DNA from: Streptomyces barringtoniae | GTDB taxonomy: Bacteria > Actinomycetota > Actinomycetes > Streptomycetales > Streptomycetaceae | Direction: 5' to 3' | DNA: 64,000 nucleotides | Assembly: GCF_020819595.1 (NCBI RefSeq) | Contig: NZ_JAJHNP010000013.1 | Location: forward strand, 124,001 to 188,000 | Part shown: one piece after another, positions 53,192-62,739 of the stretch | Numbering within the stretch: position 1 is the stretch's first letter | How the letters are laid out: every line of letters starts with the position of its first letter | The notes under the pieces: generated by a model | Told to the model about the DNA's origin: nothing | The model's input: the letters and a program-made list of their open reading frames with translations, nothing else | The model's database searches: none | Position numbers and translations under genes: made by a program

Positions 53192-53952
53192 TCAGTCCAG
53201 CCAGACATAGCCCGCGAGCCGCCCGGTGGTGCGGTCGCGGCGGTACGAGAAGTGGTCGCCCGACTCCAGCGTGCACTCCGGCGACTGCGCCCGGTCGCAC
53301 ACCCCGAGCCGGTCGAGCTGCGCGTGCACCCCGGCGCTCACGTCGACCGCCGGCGTGCCCCAGCCCGTCTCAGCGTGCGCCGCCGGCTCGACGGCCGCCA
53401 CCTCGGCGCGCATCGCCTCCGGCACTTCGTAGCACCGCCCGCACACGGCCGGGCCCGTGCGGGCGACGATCCGGCCCGGCTCGGCGCCGAGTTCGGCCAT
53501 GGCCCGTACGGCGGCCGGGACGACGCCCTTGACCATGCCGGGCCGGCCCGCGTGCACCGCCGCCACGACCCCGGCGACGGGATCGGCCAGCAGCACCGGC
53601 ACGCAGTCGGCGGTGAGGACGGCGAGGGCGAGTCCGCGGCGGGCGGTCACGATCGCGTCGACCTCCGGCACCGGACTCCCCCACTCTCGACTTCGCTCGA
53701 GCGGGGGGACCCCCACTCCCCAGGGCTCGTCCACGACGGCCACCTCGGCGCCGTGCACCTGGTTCATCCAGACGACCCGGCCCGGATCGAGGCCGAGCGA
53801 CTTGGCCGCGATGTCCCGGTTGGCCCGTACGGACTCCGGGTCGTCGCCCACCGCGCCGCCGAGGTTCAGCTCCTCATACGGAGCGGCGCTCACCCCGCCC
53901 CACCGGTCGGTGAAGGCGAAGTGCGCGCCGCTCACGTCCTCGCGCGTTCCTA

Positions 53953-53956
<4 letters not shown>
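53192..53956 (-). CDS. pgeF: Peptidoglycan editing factor PgeF (YfiH/laccase domain)
   Basis: 254 residues. Cu/Zn ligands His68 (NQVHGAEV), Cys118 (TADCVPVLL), His135 (AAVHAGRPG). PgeF/YfiH enzymes act on mis-incorporated L-Ser in peptidoglycan precursors. Residues about 78-97 (DEPWGVGVPPLERSREWGSP) are an atypical loop encoded by a palindromic element. GTG start overlaps the ftsZ stop (GTGA, 53953-53956). Confidence 0.92.
53676..53719 (-). repeat. Palindromic element inserted in-frame in pgeF
   Basis: A stem of CTCGA (53686-53690) with TCGAG (53697-53701) continues outward into C-run/G-run pairing (53679-53682 with 53705-53708), and a second C-run follows at 53710-53714. Such CTCGAGCG/GGGGG-type palindromes recur between genes in Streptomyces, from memory. 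Here the element is read as part of PgeF. Confidence 0.55.
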
Positions 53957-55164
<1,208 letters not shown>

Positions 55165-55443
55165 GTCGAAGGCCTCTCGCCTCGAATTACGTTGTCGCCG
55201 CCGTGCGGTGCCCCGCGCCGGGACGACGGATGCCGAATGGGACGGTCCGTAACGCCGACCCGAACCCTAACCCTGAAGTTTAGGGTTACCAGTGTGTCTG
55301 TTCCCTGGAGTCTTCTGAACAGGACACTAAGTCGACAAGTGGCGCCCGTTCAACGAACACGCCGAACCTCCCGTTTTTCTTTTCACCCTATGTGATCAGC
55401 CATAGCAGTGCCCAACCAGGGTGCTGGCCTGCGCTGATGCGCG
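55165..55443. promoter_or_regulatory. ftsZ upstream control region
   Basis: 279 nt between ftsQ and ftsZ, unusually long for this operon. Streptomyces ftsZ is known to have several promoters here, one sporulation-specific. I see a perfect 8-bp inverted repeat, AACCCTAA (55263-55270) with TTAGGGTT (55280-55287), including CCCTAACCCT, about 100 nt before the GTG. Promoter elements were not assigned by eye. Confidence 0.6.
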
Positions 55444-56238
55444 TCAACTCCCCGATGACGCAGGGGCGGTGGGAACGCTGACGTCGAAGTGCCGCGCGCC
55501 GGGAGCTGCTTTCATGAGAGCTGCGAGGGTCCGTGCCTTGGCCCGGCCGTTCTCGCTGCTGCCCCACGCGACCGTGCGGCCGTCGGCCAACACCAGCGAG
55601 ATGGCGTCGTAGGAACGGACTTGGACGGTCCGGGTGTCCGCCGCCACGGCGGCCGGCAGTTCGCCCGCGACCCGGACCGCCTCGCGCACCAGCCGGTCGG
55701 TGCCGAAGCGCCGGAAGCTCGCGGCGGCGGAACCGGTACGGGAGACGGACAATTCCAGTGCCGGAACGCCATTCGGTGCCTGCGAAACCGTGGCGAACCG
55801 GACACCTTCGTGGTCGATTTCGACGAAGTCCCGGCCCTTTCGGCTCAGCAGAACCGGAGTGCGCTCGGTCACTTTCAGACCGATTCCATGGGGCCATGCA
55901 CGGACCACATCAACCGTGTCAATTCGGGGCAGTTTCCGGCGAAGTCGGGCTTCGATGCCGTCCGTGTCGACCGAAATCATCGGCGCCCCGACCGGTACGG
56001 CCGCCGCGTCCAGCACCTCGGCGGGGGTCAGCACGCGCGTGCCGGACACCGAGACGTGCTCGACGCGCACCCACGTCGATCCGTACAACACCCAGGTGCC
56101 ACCGGCCCCGAGGAGCACGGCGAGCACGGCCAGGATGACGATCGTACGAAGGCGCGCTCTTCCGGGCCCGCGGACGGGCGGCGGGCCGGACGACTCCTGC
56201 TGGCGTTCACCGCGCTCGGCGGTGGAGGGTCCGGCCAC
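55444..56238 (-). CDS. ftsQ: Cell division protein FtsQ
   Basis: About 264 residues. Cytoplasmic N-terminus, one transmembrane segment (TIVILAVLAVLLGAGGTWVLY), then POTRA (VEHVSVSGTRVLTPAEVLDAAAVPVGAPMISVD) and FtsQ beta domains (RAWPHGIGLKVTERTPV). Links the early ring to FtsL/DivIC and FtsW/FtsI at the septum. GTG 56238 is chosen because AGGG lies 8 nt upstream; GTG 56244 is only 6 nt further upstream. Confidence 0.9.
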   Translation of the reverse strand: MAGPSTAERGERQQESSGPPPVRGPGRARLRTIVILAVLAVLLGAGGTWVLYGSTWVRVEHVSVSGTRVLTPAEVLDAAAVPVGAPMISVDTDGIEARLRRKLPRIDTVDVVRAWPHGIGLKVTERTPVLLSRKGRDFVEIDHEGVRFATVSQAPNGVPALELSVSRTGSAAASFRRFGTDRLVREAVRVAGELPAAVAADTRTVQVRSYDAISLVLADGRTVAWGSSENGRAKARTLAALMKAAPGARHFDVSVPTAPASSGS

Positions 56239-56264
56239 GCTCACTGCCCTTTCGTCATACGGTC

Positions 56265-57353
56265 CTAACGGCGCGAGGCGATCGCCTCGTACACCATGCC
56301 GACGAGCAGCTCGTCGGCGTCCCGGCGGCCGAACTCGCTTGCCGCGCGGGACATCTCGTACAGCCGGTGCGGATCGGCGAGCACGGGCAGGACGTTCTGC
56401 TGCACCCACTCGGGCGTGAGTTCCGCGTCGTCGACGAGGAGCCCGCCGCCGGCCTTCACCACCGGCTGGGCGTTGAGCCGCTGCTCGCCGTTGCCGATGG
56501 GCAGCGGGACATAGGCGGCCGGGAGTCCGACGGCGGAGAGTTCGGCGACGGTCATCGCGCCCGCGCGGCAGAGCATCATGTCGGCCGCGGCGTACGCGAG
56601 ATCCATCCGGTCCAGGTAACTTACCGGGATGTAGGGGGGCATTCCCGGCATCTGGTGCACCTGCGGCAGTTCGTTCTTCGGGCCGACCGCGTGCAGGATC
56701 TGGATGCCGGCCTGCTGGAGCCACGGAGCGACCTGCTGGACCACCTCGTTGAGGCGCCGGGCGCCCTGGGAGCCGCCGGAGACGAGCAGCGTGGGCAGGT
56801 TCGGGTCGAGGCCGAAGCGGTGGCGTGCCTCGGGGCGGGCGGCCGCACGGTCCAGGGTGGCGATGGAACGGCGCAGCGGGATGCCGATGTAGCGCGCGTC
56901 GCGCAGCTTGCTGTCGGGCGTGGAGACGGCGACCCGGGCCGCGTACCGCGAGCCGATCTTGTTGGCCAGGCCCGGGCGGGCGTTGGCCTCGTGGATCACG
57001 ATGGGCACGCCGAGGCGCTTGGCGGCCAGGTAGCCGGGCAGGGCGACGTAACCGCCGAAACCGACCACCGCGTCCGCCTTGGTGCGCTCCAGGATCTGCT
57101 CGGCGGCCTTGATGGTGCCGCGCAGCCGGCCCGGGACGGTGATCAGCTCGGGGGTCGGCTTACGAGGCAGCGGCACCGCCGGGATCAGCGCCAGCTCGTA
57201 GCCGCGCTCCGGGACGAGCCGGGTCTCCAGGCCGCGCTCCGTGCCCAGGGCCGTGATCCCCACGGTCGGGTCCTGCCTGCGCAGGGCGTCCGCGAGGGCG
57301 AGCGCGGGCTCGATGTGGCCGGCGGTCCCCCCACCGGCGAGTACGACATGCAC
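56265..57353 (-). CDS. murG: UDP-GlcNAc:lipid I transferase MurG
   Basis: 362 residues, GT-B fold. GGGTAGHIEPALALADAL, FGGYVALPGYLAAKRLGVPIVIHEANARPG, SGGSQGARRLN and CRAGAMTVAELSAVGLPAAYVPLP are the UDP-GlcNAc-binding motifs. Makes lipid II at the inner membrane face. 6 nt after ftsW; GTG start. Confidence 0.97.
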   Translation of the reverse strand: MHVVLAGGGTAGHIEPALALADALRRQDPTVGITALGTERGLETRLVPERGYELALIPAVPLPRKPTPELITVPGRLRGTIKAAEQILERTKADAVVGFGGYVALPGYLAAKRLGVPIVIHEANARPGLANKIGSRYAARVAVSTPDSKLRDARYIGIPLRRSIATLDRAAARPEARHRFGLDPNLPTLLVSGGSQGARRLNEVVQQVAPWLQQAGIQILHAVGPKNELPQVHQMPGMPPYIPVSYLDRMDLAYAAADMMLCRAGAMTVAELSAVGLPAAYVPLPIGNGEQRLNAQPVVKAGGGLLVDDAELTPEWVQQNVLPVLADPHRLYEMSRAASEFGRRDADELLVGMVYEAIASRR

Positions 57354-57359
57354 CGAAAT

Positions 57360-58727
57360 TCACCGCTCTCCGGACGAACGCGCCGCCGAGGCACGCCGTC
57401 GCATCGTGTTCCATCTCCGAGGCCCCCGCGCACCGCCGGAGCCTCCCGCCCGCTTTCTACCAAAGCGAGGTTGCCGCATCGCAAGCGCCGCCCGCGCAGC
57501 GGGCTCGTCGCGCGCGAAAGCGATCAGCAGCCCGATGGCGAACATGGTCGGCAGCAGGGCGGACCCTCCGTAGGAGAACAGCGGGAGGGGGACGCCGGCG
57601 ATCGGCAGCAGACCGAGCACCGCACCGATGTTGATCACCGCTTGGGCGGTGATCCACGTCGTCACGCCTCCCGCGGCGTACCTCACGAAGGGGTCCTCCG
57701 TGCGTCCGGCCACGCGGATACCCGCATAGCCTAGAGCCGCGAACAGGGCGAGCACCGACAGCGTCCCCGACAGGCCCAGTTCCTCACCGGTGACCGCGAA
57801 GATGAAGTCGGTGTGGGCTTCGGGGAGTTGGCCCCATTTCTCCACACTCGCACCGAGACCGGAACCGAAAATTCCGCCGGAGGCGAGGGCGTAGATGCCG
57901 TGCACGGCCTGCCAGCAGTCGGCGATCCCCGACTTGGGCTGGGTGGCGCCGATGCAGGCGAGCCGGGCCATCCGGTTGGGGCTGGTCTTGATGAGGACGC
58001 CGCCGATCAGGGTCGCGACCGTCAGCACCCCGGCGAACAGCCGGGTGGGCGCCCCCGCGAGCCACAGCAGGCCGAACAGGATCGCCGTGAGGATGATCGC
58101 GGTACCCATGTCGCCACCGAGCATGATCAGCCCGAGCAGCAGGAAGGCGACCGGCACCAGCGGCACCAGCATGTGCTTCCACTGGGTCAGCAGCCTCTTC
58201 TCCTGCTTGCGCGCGATCAGGTCCGCGCCCCACAGCACCAGGGCGAGCTTGCCGAACTCGCTGGGCTGGACCTGGAAGGAGCCGCCCAGGGCGATCCAGT
58301 TCTGGTTGCCGTTGACCGCCATCCCTATCCCGGGCACCTGCACCAGGGCCATCAGGAAGACGGCGGCGGCGAGGATCGGGTAGGCCAGCGCCCGGTGCAG
58401 TTTCACCGGCATGCGGGAGGCCACGAACAGCAGTACTCCGCCCAGCACGGCGGCCAGCAGCTGCTTGCGGAAGAAGTACGACCCCGGCAGTGACATCTGC
58501 AGCGCGGTGATCTGGGAGGCCGAGTAGACCATCACCAGGCCCAGCACGATGATCAGCACACTGCCGCCGACGATCAGGTAGTAGGCGGTCAGCGGCCGGT
58601 CCCAGGCCTTGCGCGCCCGGCCGTAGAGCCGTTGTACGGGGTTCTCGCTCGAGGGCCGGGCAACGGCGGGACGCGGACGCCGGGACGCCCGCTGCACGGG
58701 CGGCTTTCCGGTACGGCTACTGGGCAT
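57360..58727 (-). CDS. ftsW: FtsW SEDS peptidoglycan polymerase
   Basis: 455 residues, about ten membrane segments. NGNQNWIALGGSFQVQPSEFGKLALVLW, AHTDFIFAVTGEELG, IAGVPLPLFSYGGS are the SEDS signatures. With a class B PBP it polymerises septal peptidoglycan from lipid II. A long basic C-terminal tail follows. ATG 58727 has GGAGG 5 nt upstream. murD lies 68 nt before. Confidence 0.96.
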   Translation of the reverse strand: MPSSRTGKPPVQRASRRPRPAVARPSSENPVQRLYGRARKAWDRPLTAYYLIVGGSVLIIVLGLVMVYSASQITALQMSLPGSYFFRKQLLAAVLGGVLLFVASRMPVKLHRALAYPILAAAVFLMALVQVPGIGMAVNGNQNWIALGGSFQVQPSEFGKLALVLWGADLIARKQEKRLLTQWKHMLVPLVPVAFLLLGLIMLGGDMGTAIILTAILFGLLWLAGAPTRLFAGVLTVATLIGGVLIKTSPNRMARLACIGATQPKSGIADCWQAVHGIYALASGGIFGSGLGASVEKWGQLPEAHTDFIFAVTGEELGLSGTLSVLALFAALGYAGIRVAGRTEDPFVRYAAGGVTTWITAQAVINIGAVLGLLPIAGVPLPLFSYGGSALLPTMFAIGLLIAFARDEPAARAALAMRQPRFGRKRAGGSGGARGPRRWNTMRRRASAARSSGER

Positions 58728-58795
58728 CGGCGCCTCCACTGAACGTCGACCGTCCCACGCGTCCCTCCCAAGATCCGCCCGGCGGGCGGCCGGGG

Positions 58796-60217
58796 TCAGG
58801 CTTCGAGTCCGCGGACCGCCGCCGCGAACGCGTCACCGCGCTGGTTGTAGTTGGTGAACATGTCCATGGAGGCGCAGGCCGGGGCCAGCAGCACCGTGTC
58901 GCCGGGCTGAGCGAGCCGCCTCGCCTCCGTCACCGCCTGGAGCATCGCCCCAGTGTCGGTCCGGTCGAGGTCGACCACGGGTACTTCCGGGGCGTGTCGC
59001 GCGAGGGCGTCGCGGATCAGCGCCCGGTCGGCGCCGATCAGGACGGCGCCGCGAAGTCGCTTTGCCGACTTGGCGACCAGTTCCTCGAAGGTCGCGCCCT
59101 TCGCCAGACCACCCGCAATCCATACAATCGACTCATATGCCGCCAACGAGGCTTCCGCGGCATGGGTGTTGGTCGCCTTGGAGTCGTCCACGTACGCGAC
59201 GCCGTCGAGGTCGGCGACGTGCTCGATGCGGTGCGCGTCCGGGCGGAAGGCCTTGAGGCCGTCCCGTACGGCCTGGGCGGGCACCCCGAAGGCGCGCGCC
59301 AGGGCCGCCGCGGCAAGGGCGTTGGCGATGTTGTGCGGGGCCGGCGGGTCGATGTCGGAGACCTCGGCCAGCTCCTGGGCGTTCTTCTGCCGGTTCTCCA
59401 CGAAGGCGCGGTCGACCAGGATGCCGTCCACGACGCCGAGTTGGGAGGGCGCGGGGCTGCCGAGGGTGAAGCCGATGGCCCGGCAGCCCTCCTCGACGTC
59501 GGCCTCGCGCACCAGGTCCTCGGTGAGCTTGTCGGCCACGTTGTAGACGCAGGCGACTCGATTGCCTTCGTAGATACGGCCCTTGTCCTTGGCGTACGCC
59601 TCCATGGAGCCGTGCCAGTCGAGGTGGTCCGGGGCGAGGTTGAGGACCGCGGCCGAGTGGGCACGCAGCGAGGGCGCCCAGTGCAGCTGGTAGCTGGACA
59701 GCTCCACGGCGAGGACGTCGTACTCCTCGTCCCCGAGCACGACGTCCAGCAGGGAGACGCCGATGTTGCCGACGGCGGCCGTGCGCAGGCCCGCGGCCTT
59801 CAGGATGGACGCGAGCATCTGCACGGTGGTGGTCTTGCCGTTGGTGCCCGTGACGGCCAGCCAGGGCGCCGCGTCGGGGCCGCGCAGGCGCCAGGCCAGC
59901 TCGACGTCGCCCCAGACCGGCACGCCCGCTTCGGCCGCCGCCAGGAACAGCGGCTTGTCGGGCTTCCAGCCCGGCGCGGTGACGATCAGCTCGGTGCTCT
60001 CCGGCAGGGTCGCCCCGTCGCCGAGGCGCACGGTGATGCCGAGCGCCTCGAGCTCCGCGGCCTGCTCACGCGCGCGTGCGTCGTCGCCGTCGTTGACGAC
60101 CGTGACACTCGCCCCGCGCGCGTGCAGCACCTTGGCCGCCGGGACGCCGGAGACACCGAGCCCGGCGACGGTGACGTGCTTGCCCTGGAAGTCGTAGAGC
60201 TCCGAGGTGGAGGTCAC
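58796..60217 (-). CDS. murD: UDP-MurNAc-L-Ala:D-Glu ligase MurD
   Basis: 473 residues. VTVAGLGVSGVPAAKVLHARGASVTV, ATP loop TGTNGKTTT, LNLAPDHLDWHGSMEAYAKDK, and C-terminal DSKATNTHAAEASL. Adds D-Glu to UDP-MurNAc-Ala. GTG 60217 overlaps the mraY stop by 4 nt as elsewhere in the cluster; ATG 60232 inside mraY is an alternative. Confidence 0.95.
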   Translation of the reverse strand: MTSTSELYDFQGKHVTVAGLGVSGVPAAKVLHARGASVTVVNDGDDARAREQAAELEALGITVRLGDGATLPESTELIVTAPGWKPDKPLFLAAAEAGVPVWGDVELAWRLRGPDAAPWLAVTGTNGKTTTVQMLASILKAAGLRTAAVGNIGVSLLDVVLGDEEYDVLAVELSSYQLHWAPSLRAHSAAVLNLAPDHLDWHGSMEAYAKDKGRIYEGNRVACVYNVADKLTEDLVREADVEEGCRAIGFTLGSPAPSQLGVVDGILVDRAFVENRQKNAQELAEVSDIDPPAPHNIANALAAAALARAFGVPAQAVRDGLKAFRPDAHRIEHVADLDGVAYVDDSKATNTHAAEASLAAYESIVWIAGGLAKGATFEELVAKSAKRLRGAVLIGADRALIRDALARHAPEVPVVDLDRTDTGAMLQAVTEARRLAQPGDTVLLAPACASMDMFTNYNQRGDAFAAAVRGLEA

Positions 60218-61287
60218 TTGTCCGCTGCCCATCCTGCATAGAAGAGGCCCAGTCCGACAATCACACAGATTCCCTGGATGATCCAGAACCGGACCACCAC
60301 CAGGACTTCGGACCAGCCCTTGAGTTCGAAGTGGTGCTGGAGTGGTGCCATCCGGAAGACGCGCTTGCCGGTGAGCCGGAAGGAGCCGACCTGGATGACG
60401 ACCGACATGGTGATGAGGACGAACAGGCCGCCCATGATGGCCACCAGCAGCTCCGTGCGGGAGAGGATGGCCAGACCGGTGAGCACACCGCCGAGGGCGA
60501 GCGAACCGGTGTCGCCCATGAAGATCTTCGCCGGCGAGGTGTTCCACCACAGGAAGCCCAGGCAGGCGCCCATCAGCGCGGAGGCGATCACCGCGAGGTC
60601 GAGCGGGTCGCGCACCTCGTAGCAGGCGGCCGGGTTGGTCAGGGTCTGCGCGTTGGCACAGGACTCCTGGAACTGCCAGACGCCGATGAACGTATAGGCG
60701 CCGAAGACGAGCACGGAGGCGCCGGTGGCGAGGCCGTCCAGACCGTCGGTGAGGTTCACGCCGTTCGACATCGCGAGGATCATGAACAGCGCCCAGACGA
60801 CGAACAGCACCGGGCCGATCGTCCAGCCGAAGTCGGTGATGAAGGACAGCTTGGTGGAGGCCGGGGTGTTGCCGCGGGCGTCGGCGAACATCAGGGACAG
60901 CACCGCGAAGGAGATGCCGACGATCAGCTGGCCTGCCATCTTCGCCTTGGCCCGAAGACCCAGCGAACGCCGCTTGACGATCTTGATGTAGTCGTCGAGG
61001 AAGCCGACCAGGCCCATGCCGAACATCAGGCCGAGGACCAGGATCCCGGAGTAGGTGGGCGGGTAACCGGTGATGAGCTTGCTCAGGAAGTACGCGGCGA
61101 TCGTCGCCAGGATGAAGGCGATGCCGCCCATGGTCGGCGTACCGCGCTTGCTGGCGTGCTCACGCGGGCCGTCGTCACGGATGTACTGGCCGTAGCCCTT
61201 GCGGGCGAGGAGCTTGATCAGCAGCGGGGTGCCGATCAGCGTCAGGAAGAGGCCAATGACTCCTGAGAACAGGATCTGCTTCATCAT
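60214..61287 (-). CDS. mraY: Phospho-MurNAc-pentapeptide transferase MraY
   Basis: 357 residues, ten membrane segments. FLDDYIKIVKRRSLGLRAKAK, SNGVNLTDGLDGLATG, KIFMGDTGSLALGG and MAPLQHHFELKGWSE contain the Asp and His residues of the Mg2+/UMP site. Makes lipid I. ATGA overlap with murF at 61284-61287. Confidence 0.97.
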   Translation of the reverse strand: MMKQILFSGVIGLFLTLIGTPLLIKLLARKGYGQYIRDDGPREHASKRGTPTMGGIAFILATIAAYFLSKLITGYPPTYSGILVLGLMFGMGLVGFLDDYIKIVKRRSLGLRAKAKMAGQLIVGISFAVLSLMFADARGNTPASTKLSFITDFGWTIGPVLFVVWALFMILAMSNGVNLTDGLDGLATGASVLVFGAYTFIGVWQFQESCANAQTLTNPAACYEVRDPLDLAVIASALMGACLGFLWWNTSPAKIFMGDTGSLALGGVLTGLAILSRTELLVAIMGGLFVLITMSVVIQVGSFRLTGKRVFRMAPLQHHFELKGWSEVLVVVRFWIIQGICVIVGLGLFYAGWAADK

Positions 61288-62690
61288 CGGGCGGCAACCT
61301 CGCCCTCGGCACCGGTCTCGACGAGCGCCTGGGCAACGCTCTCCAGACCCACCGAACGGGACGCCTTCACGAGCACGACGTCCCCTGGGCGCAACTCGCT
61401 GCGCAACAGGTCGATCGCCGCCTGTGCGTCGGACACGTGCACCGACTCCTCACCCCACGAACCCTCGTTATATGCGCCCAGTTGCAGCCAGGAGGCCTCA
61501 ATCCCCCCGACGGCGACGAGCTTGCTGACGTTGAGCCGGACGGCGAGCCGTCCGACGGCGTCGTGCTCGGCGAGCGCCTCGTCCCCCAGCTCGGCCATCT
61601 TGCCGAGCACCGCCCACGTGCGGCGCCCCTTGCCCATGGCCGCGAGCGCCCGAAGGGCGGCCCGCATGGACTCGGGGTTGGCGTTGTAGGCGTCGTTGAC
61701 GATGGTCACGCCGTCCAGGCGCTCGGTGACCTCCATCCGCCAGCGGGAGAGGGAGCCCGCCTCGGAGAGCGCGGTGGCGATCTCTTCCGCGGACATGCCC
61801 AGCTCATGGGCGACGGCGGCCGCGGCGAGCGCGTTCGACACGTGATGCTCACCGTACAGGCGCATGGTCACATCGCTTGCACCGGAGGGTGTGAGAAGCC
61901 TGAAGGAAGGCTGTCCGCTGTCCGTGAGTCGCACGTTCTCGGCGCGTACGTCCGCTTCGGCCGACTCTCCGAAAAGGACCACCTTCGCCTTGGTACGGGA
62001 GGCCATGGCGCGGACCAGCGGGTCGTCGGCGTTGAGGATCGCGGCGCCGTCCTCCGGAAGGCCTTCGACGATCTCGCCCTTGGCCTGCGCGATCTGCTCG
62101 CGGCCGCCGAACTCGCCGATGTGGGCGGTGCCGACGTTGAGGACCAGGCCGATCCTCGGGGGCGTGAGGTCGGTGAGGTAGCGGATGTGCCCGATGCCGC
62201 GGGCGCCCATCTCCAGCACGAGGAACCGCGTCTCCTCGGTGGCGGACAGGGCGGTCAGCGGCAGCCCGATCTCGTTGTTCAGCGAGCCGGGCGTGAACAC
62301 GGTCGGCGCCTTGCGCTGGAGCACCTGCGCGATCAGATCCTTGGTGCTGGTCTTGCCCGCCGAGCCGGTCAGGGCGACGAGGGTCGCGCCGAGCCGGCGT
62401 ACGACGTGCCGGGCCAGGGCGCCGAGCGCGGTCTGGACGTCGTCCACGACGATCGCGGGCACGCCGACCGGGCGCGACGCGAGTACGGCGACCGCGCCCG
62501 CCTCGATCACCTGCGGTGCGTAGTCGTGGCCGTCCACGCGCTCGCCGACGAAGGCGGCGAACAGGCTGCCGGGCACCACCTCGCGGGAGTCCCGGACGAC
62601 CGGTCCCGTGACCTCGACGGACGGATCCGGTATGTCGTGCGTCTGCCCGCCGACGACTGCTGCGATCTCGGCGAGGGAGAGGGCGATCAC
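61284..62690 (-). CDS. murF: UDP-MurNAc-tripeptide:D-Ala-D-Ala ligase MurF
   Basis: 468 residues. Mur N-domain LSLAEIAAVVGGQTHD, ATP loop LTGSAGKTSTKDLIAQ, NEIGLPLTALSATEETRFLVLEMGARGIGHI, DAYNANPESMRAAL. Adds D-Ala-D-Ala to the UDP tripeptide. GTG 62690 is preceded by AGGGGA at 7 nt; that site lies inside one copy of a tandem repeat at the murE end. Confidence 0.96.
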   Translation of the reverse strand: MIALSLAEIAAVVGGQTHDIPDPSVEVTGPVVRDSREVVPGSLFAAFVGERVDGHDYAPQVIEAGAVAVLASRPVGVPAIVVDDVQTALGALARHVVRRLGATLVALTGSAGKTSTKDLIAQVLQRKAPTVFTPGSLNNEIGLPLTALSATEETRFLVLEMGARGIGHIRYLTDLTPPRIGLVLNVGTAHIGEFGGREQIAQAKGEIVEGLPEDGAAILNADDPLVRAMASRTKAKVVLFGESAEADVRAENVRLTDSGQPSFRLLTPSGASDVTMRLYGEHHVSNALAAAAVAHELGMSAEEIATALSEAGSLSRWRMEVTERLDGVTIVNDAYNANPESMRAALRALAAMGKGRRTWAVLGKMAELGDEALAEHDAVGRLAVRLNVSKLVAVGGIEASWLQLGAYNEGSWGEESVHVSDAQAAIDLLRSELRPGDVVLVKASRSVGLESVAQALVETGAEGEVAAR

Positions 62691-62693
62691 AAG

Positions 62694-62739
62694 TTCATCC
62701 CCTGGGTCTTCTGGATTTTCATCCCTGGGTTTTCTGGAT
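62694..62739 (-). repeat. Tandem duplication at the murE/murF junction
   Basis: Two near-identical copies of 22-23 nt (62694-62716 and 62718-62739), differing by one indel and one substitution, each reading ATCCAGAA...CCCAGGG on the minus strand. The right copy encodes the last murE codons (IQKTQG and stop); the left copy is untranslated in murE frame and carries the murF ribosome-binding sequence. Confidence 0.9.
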
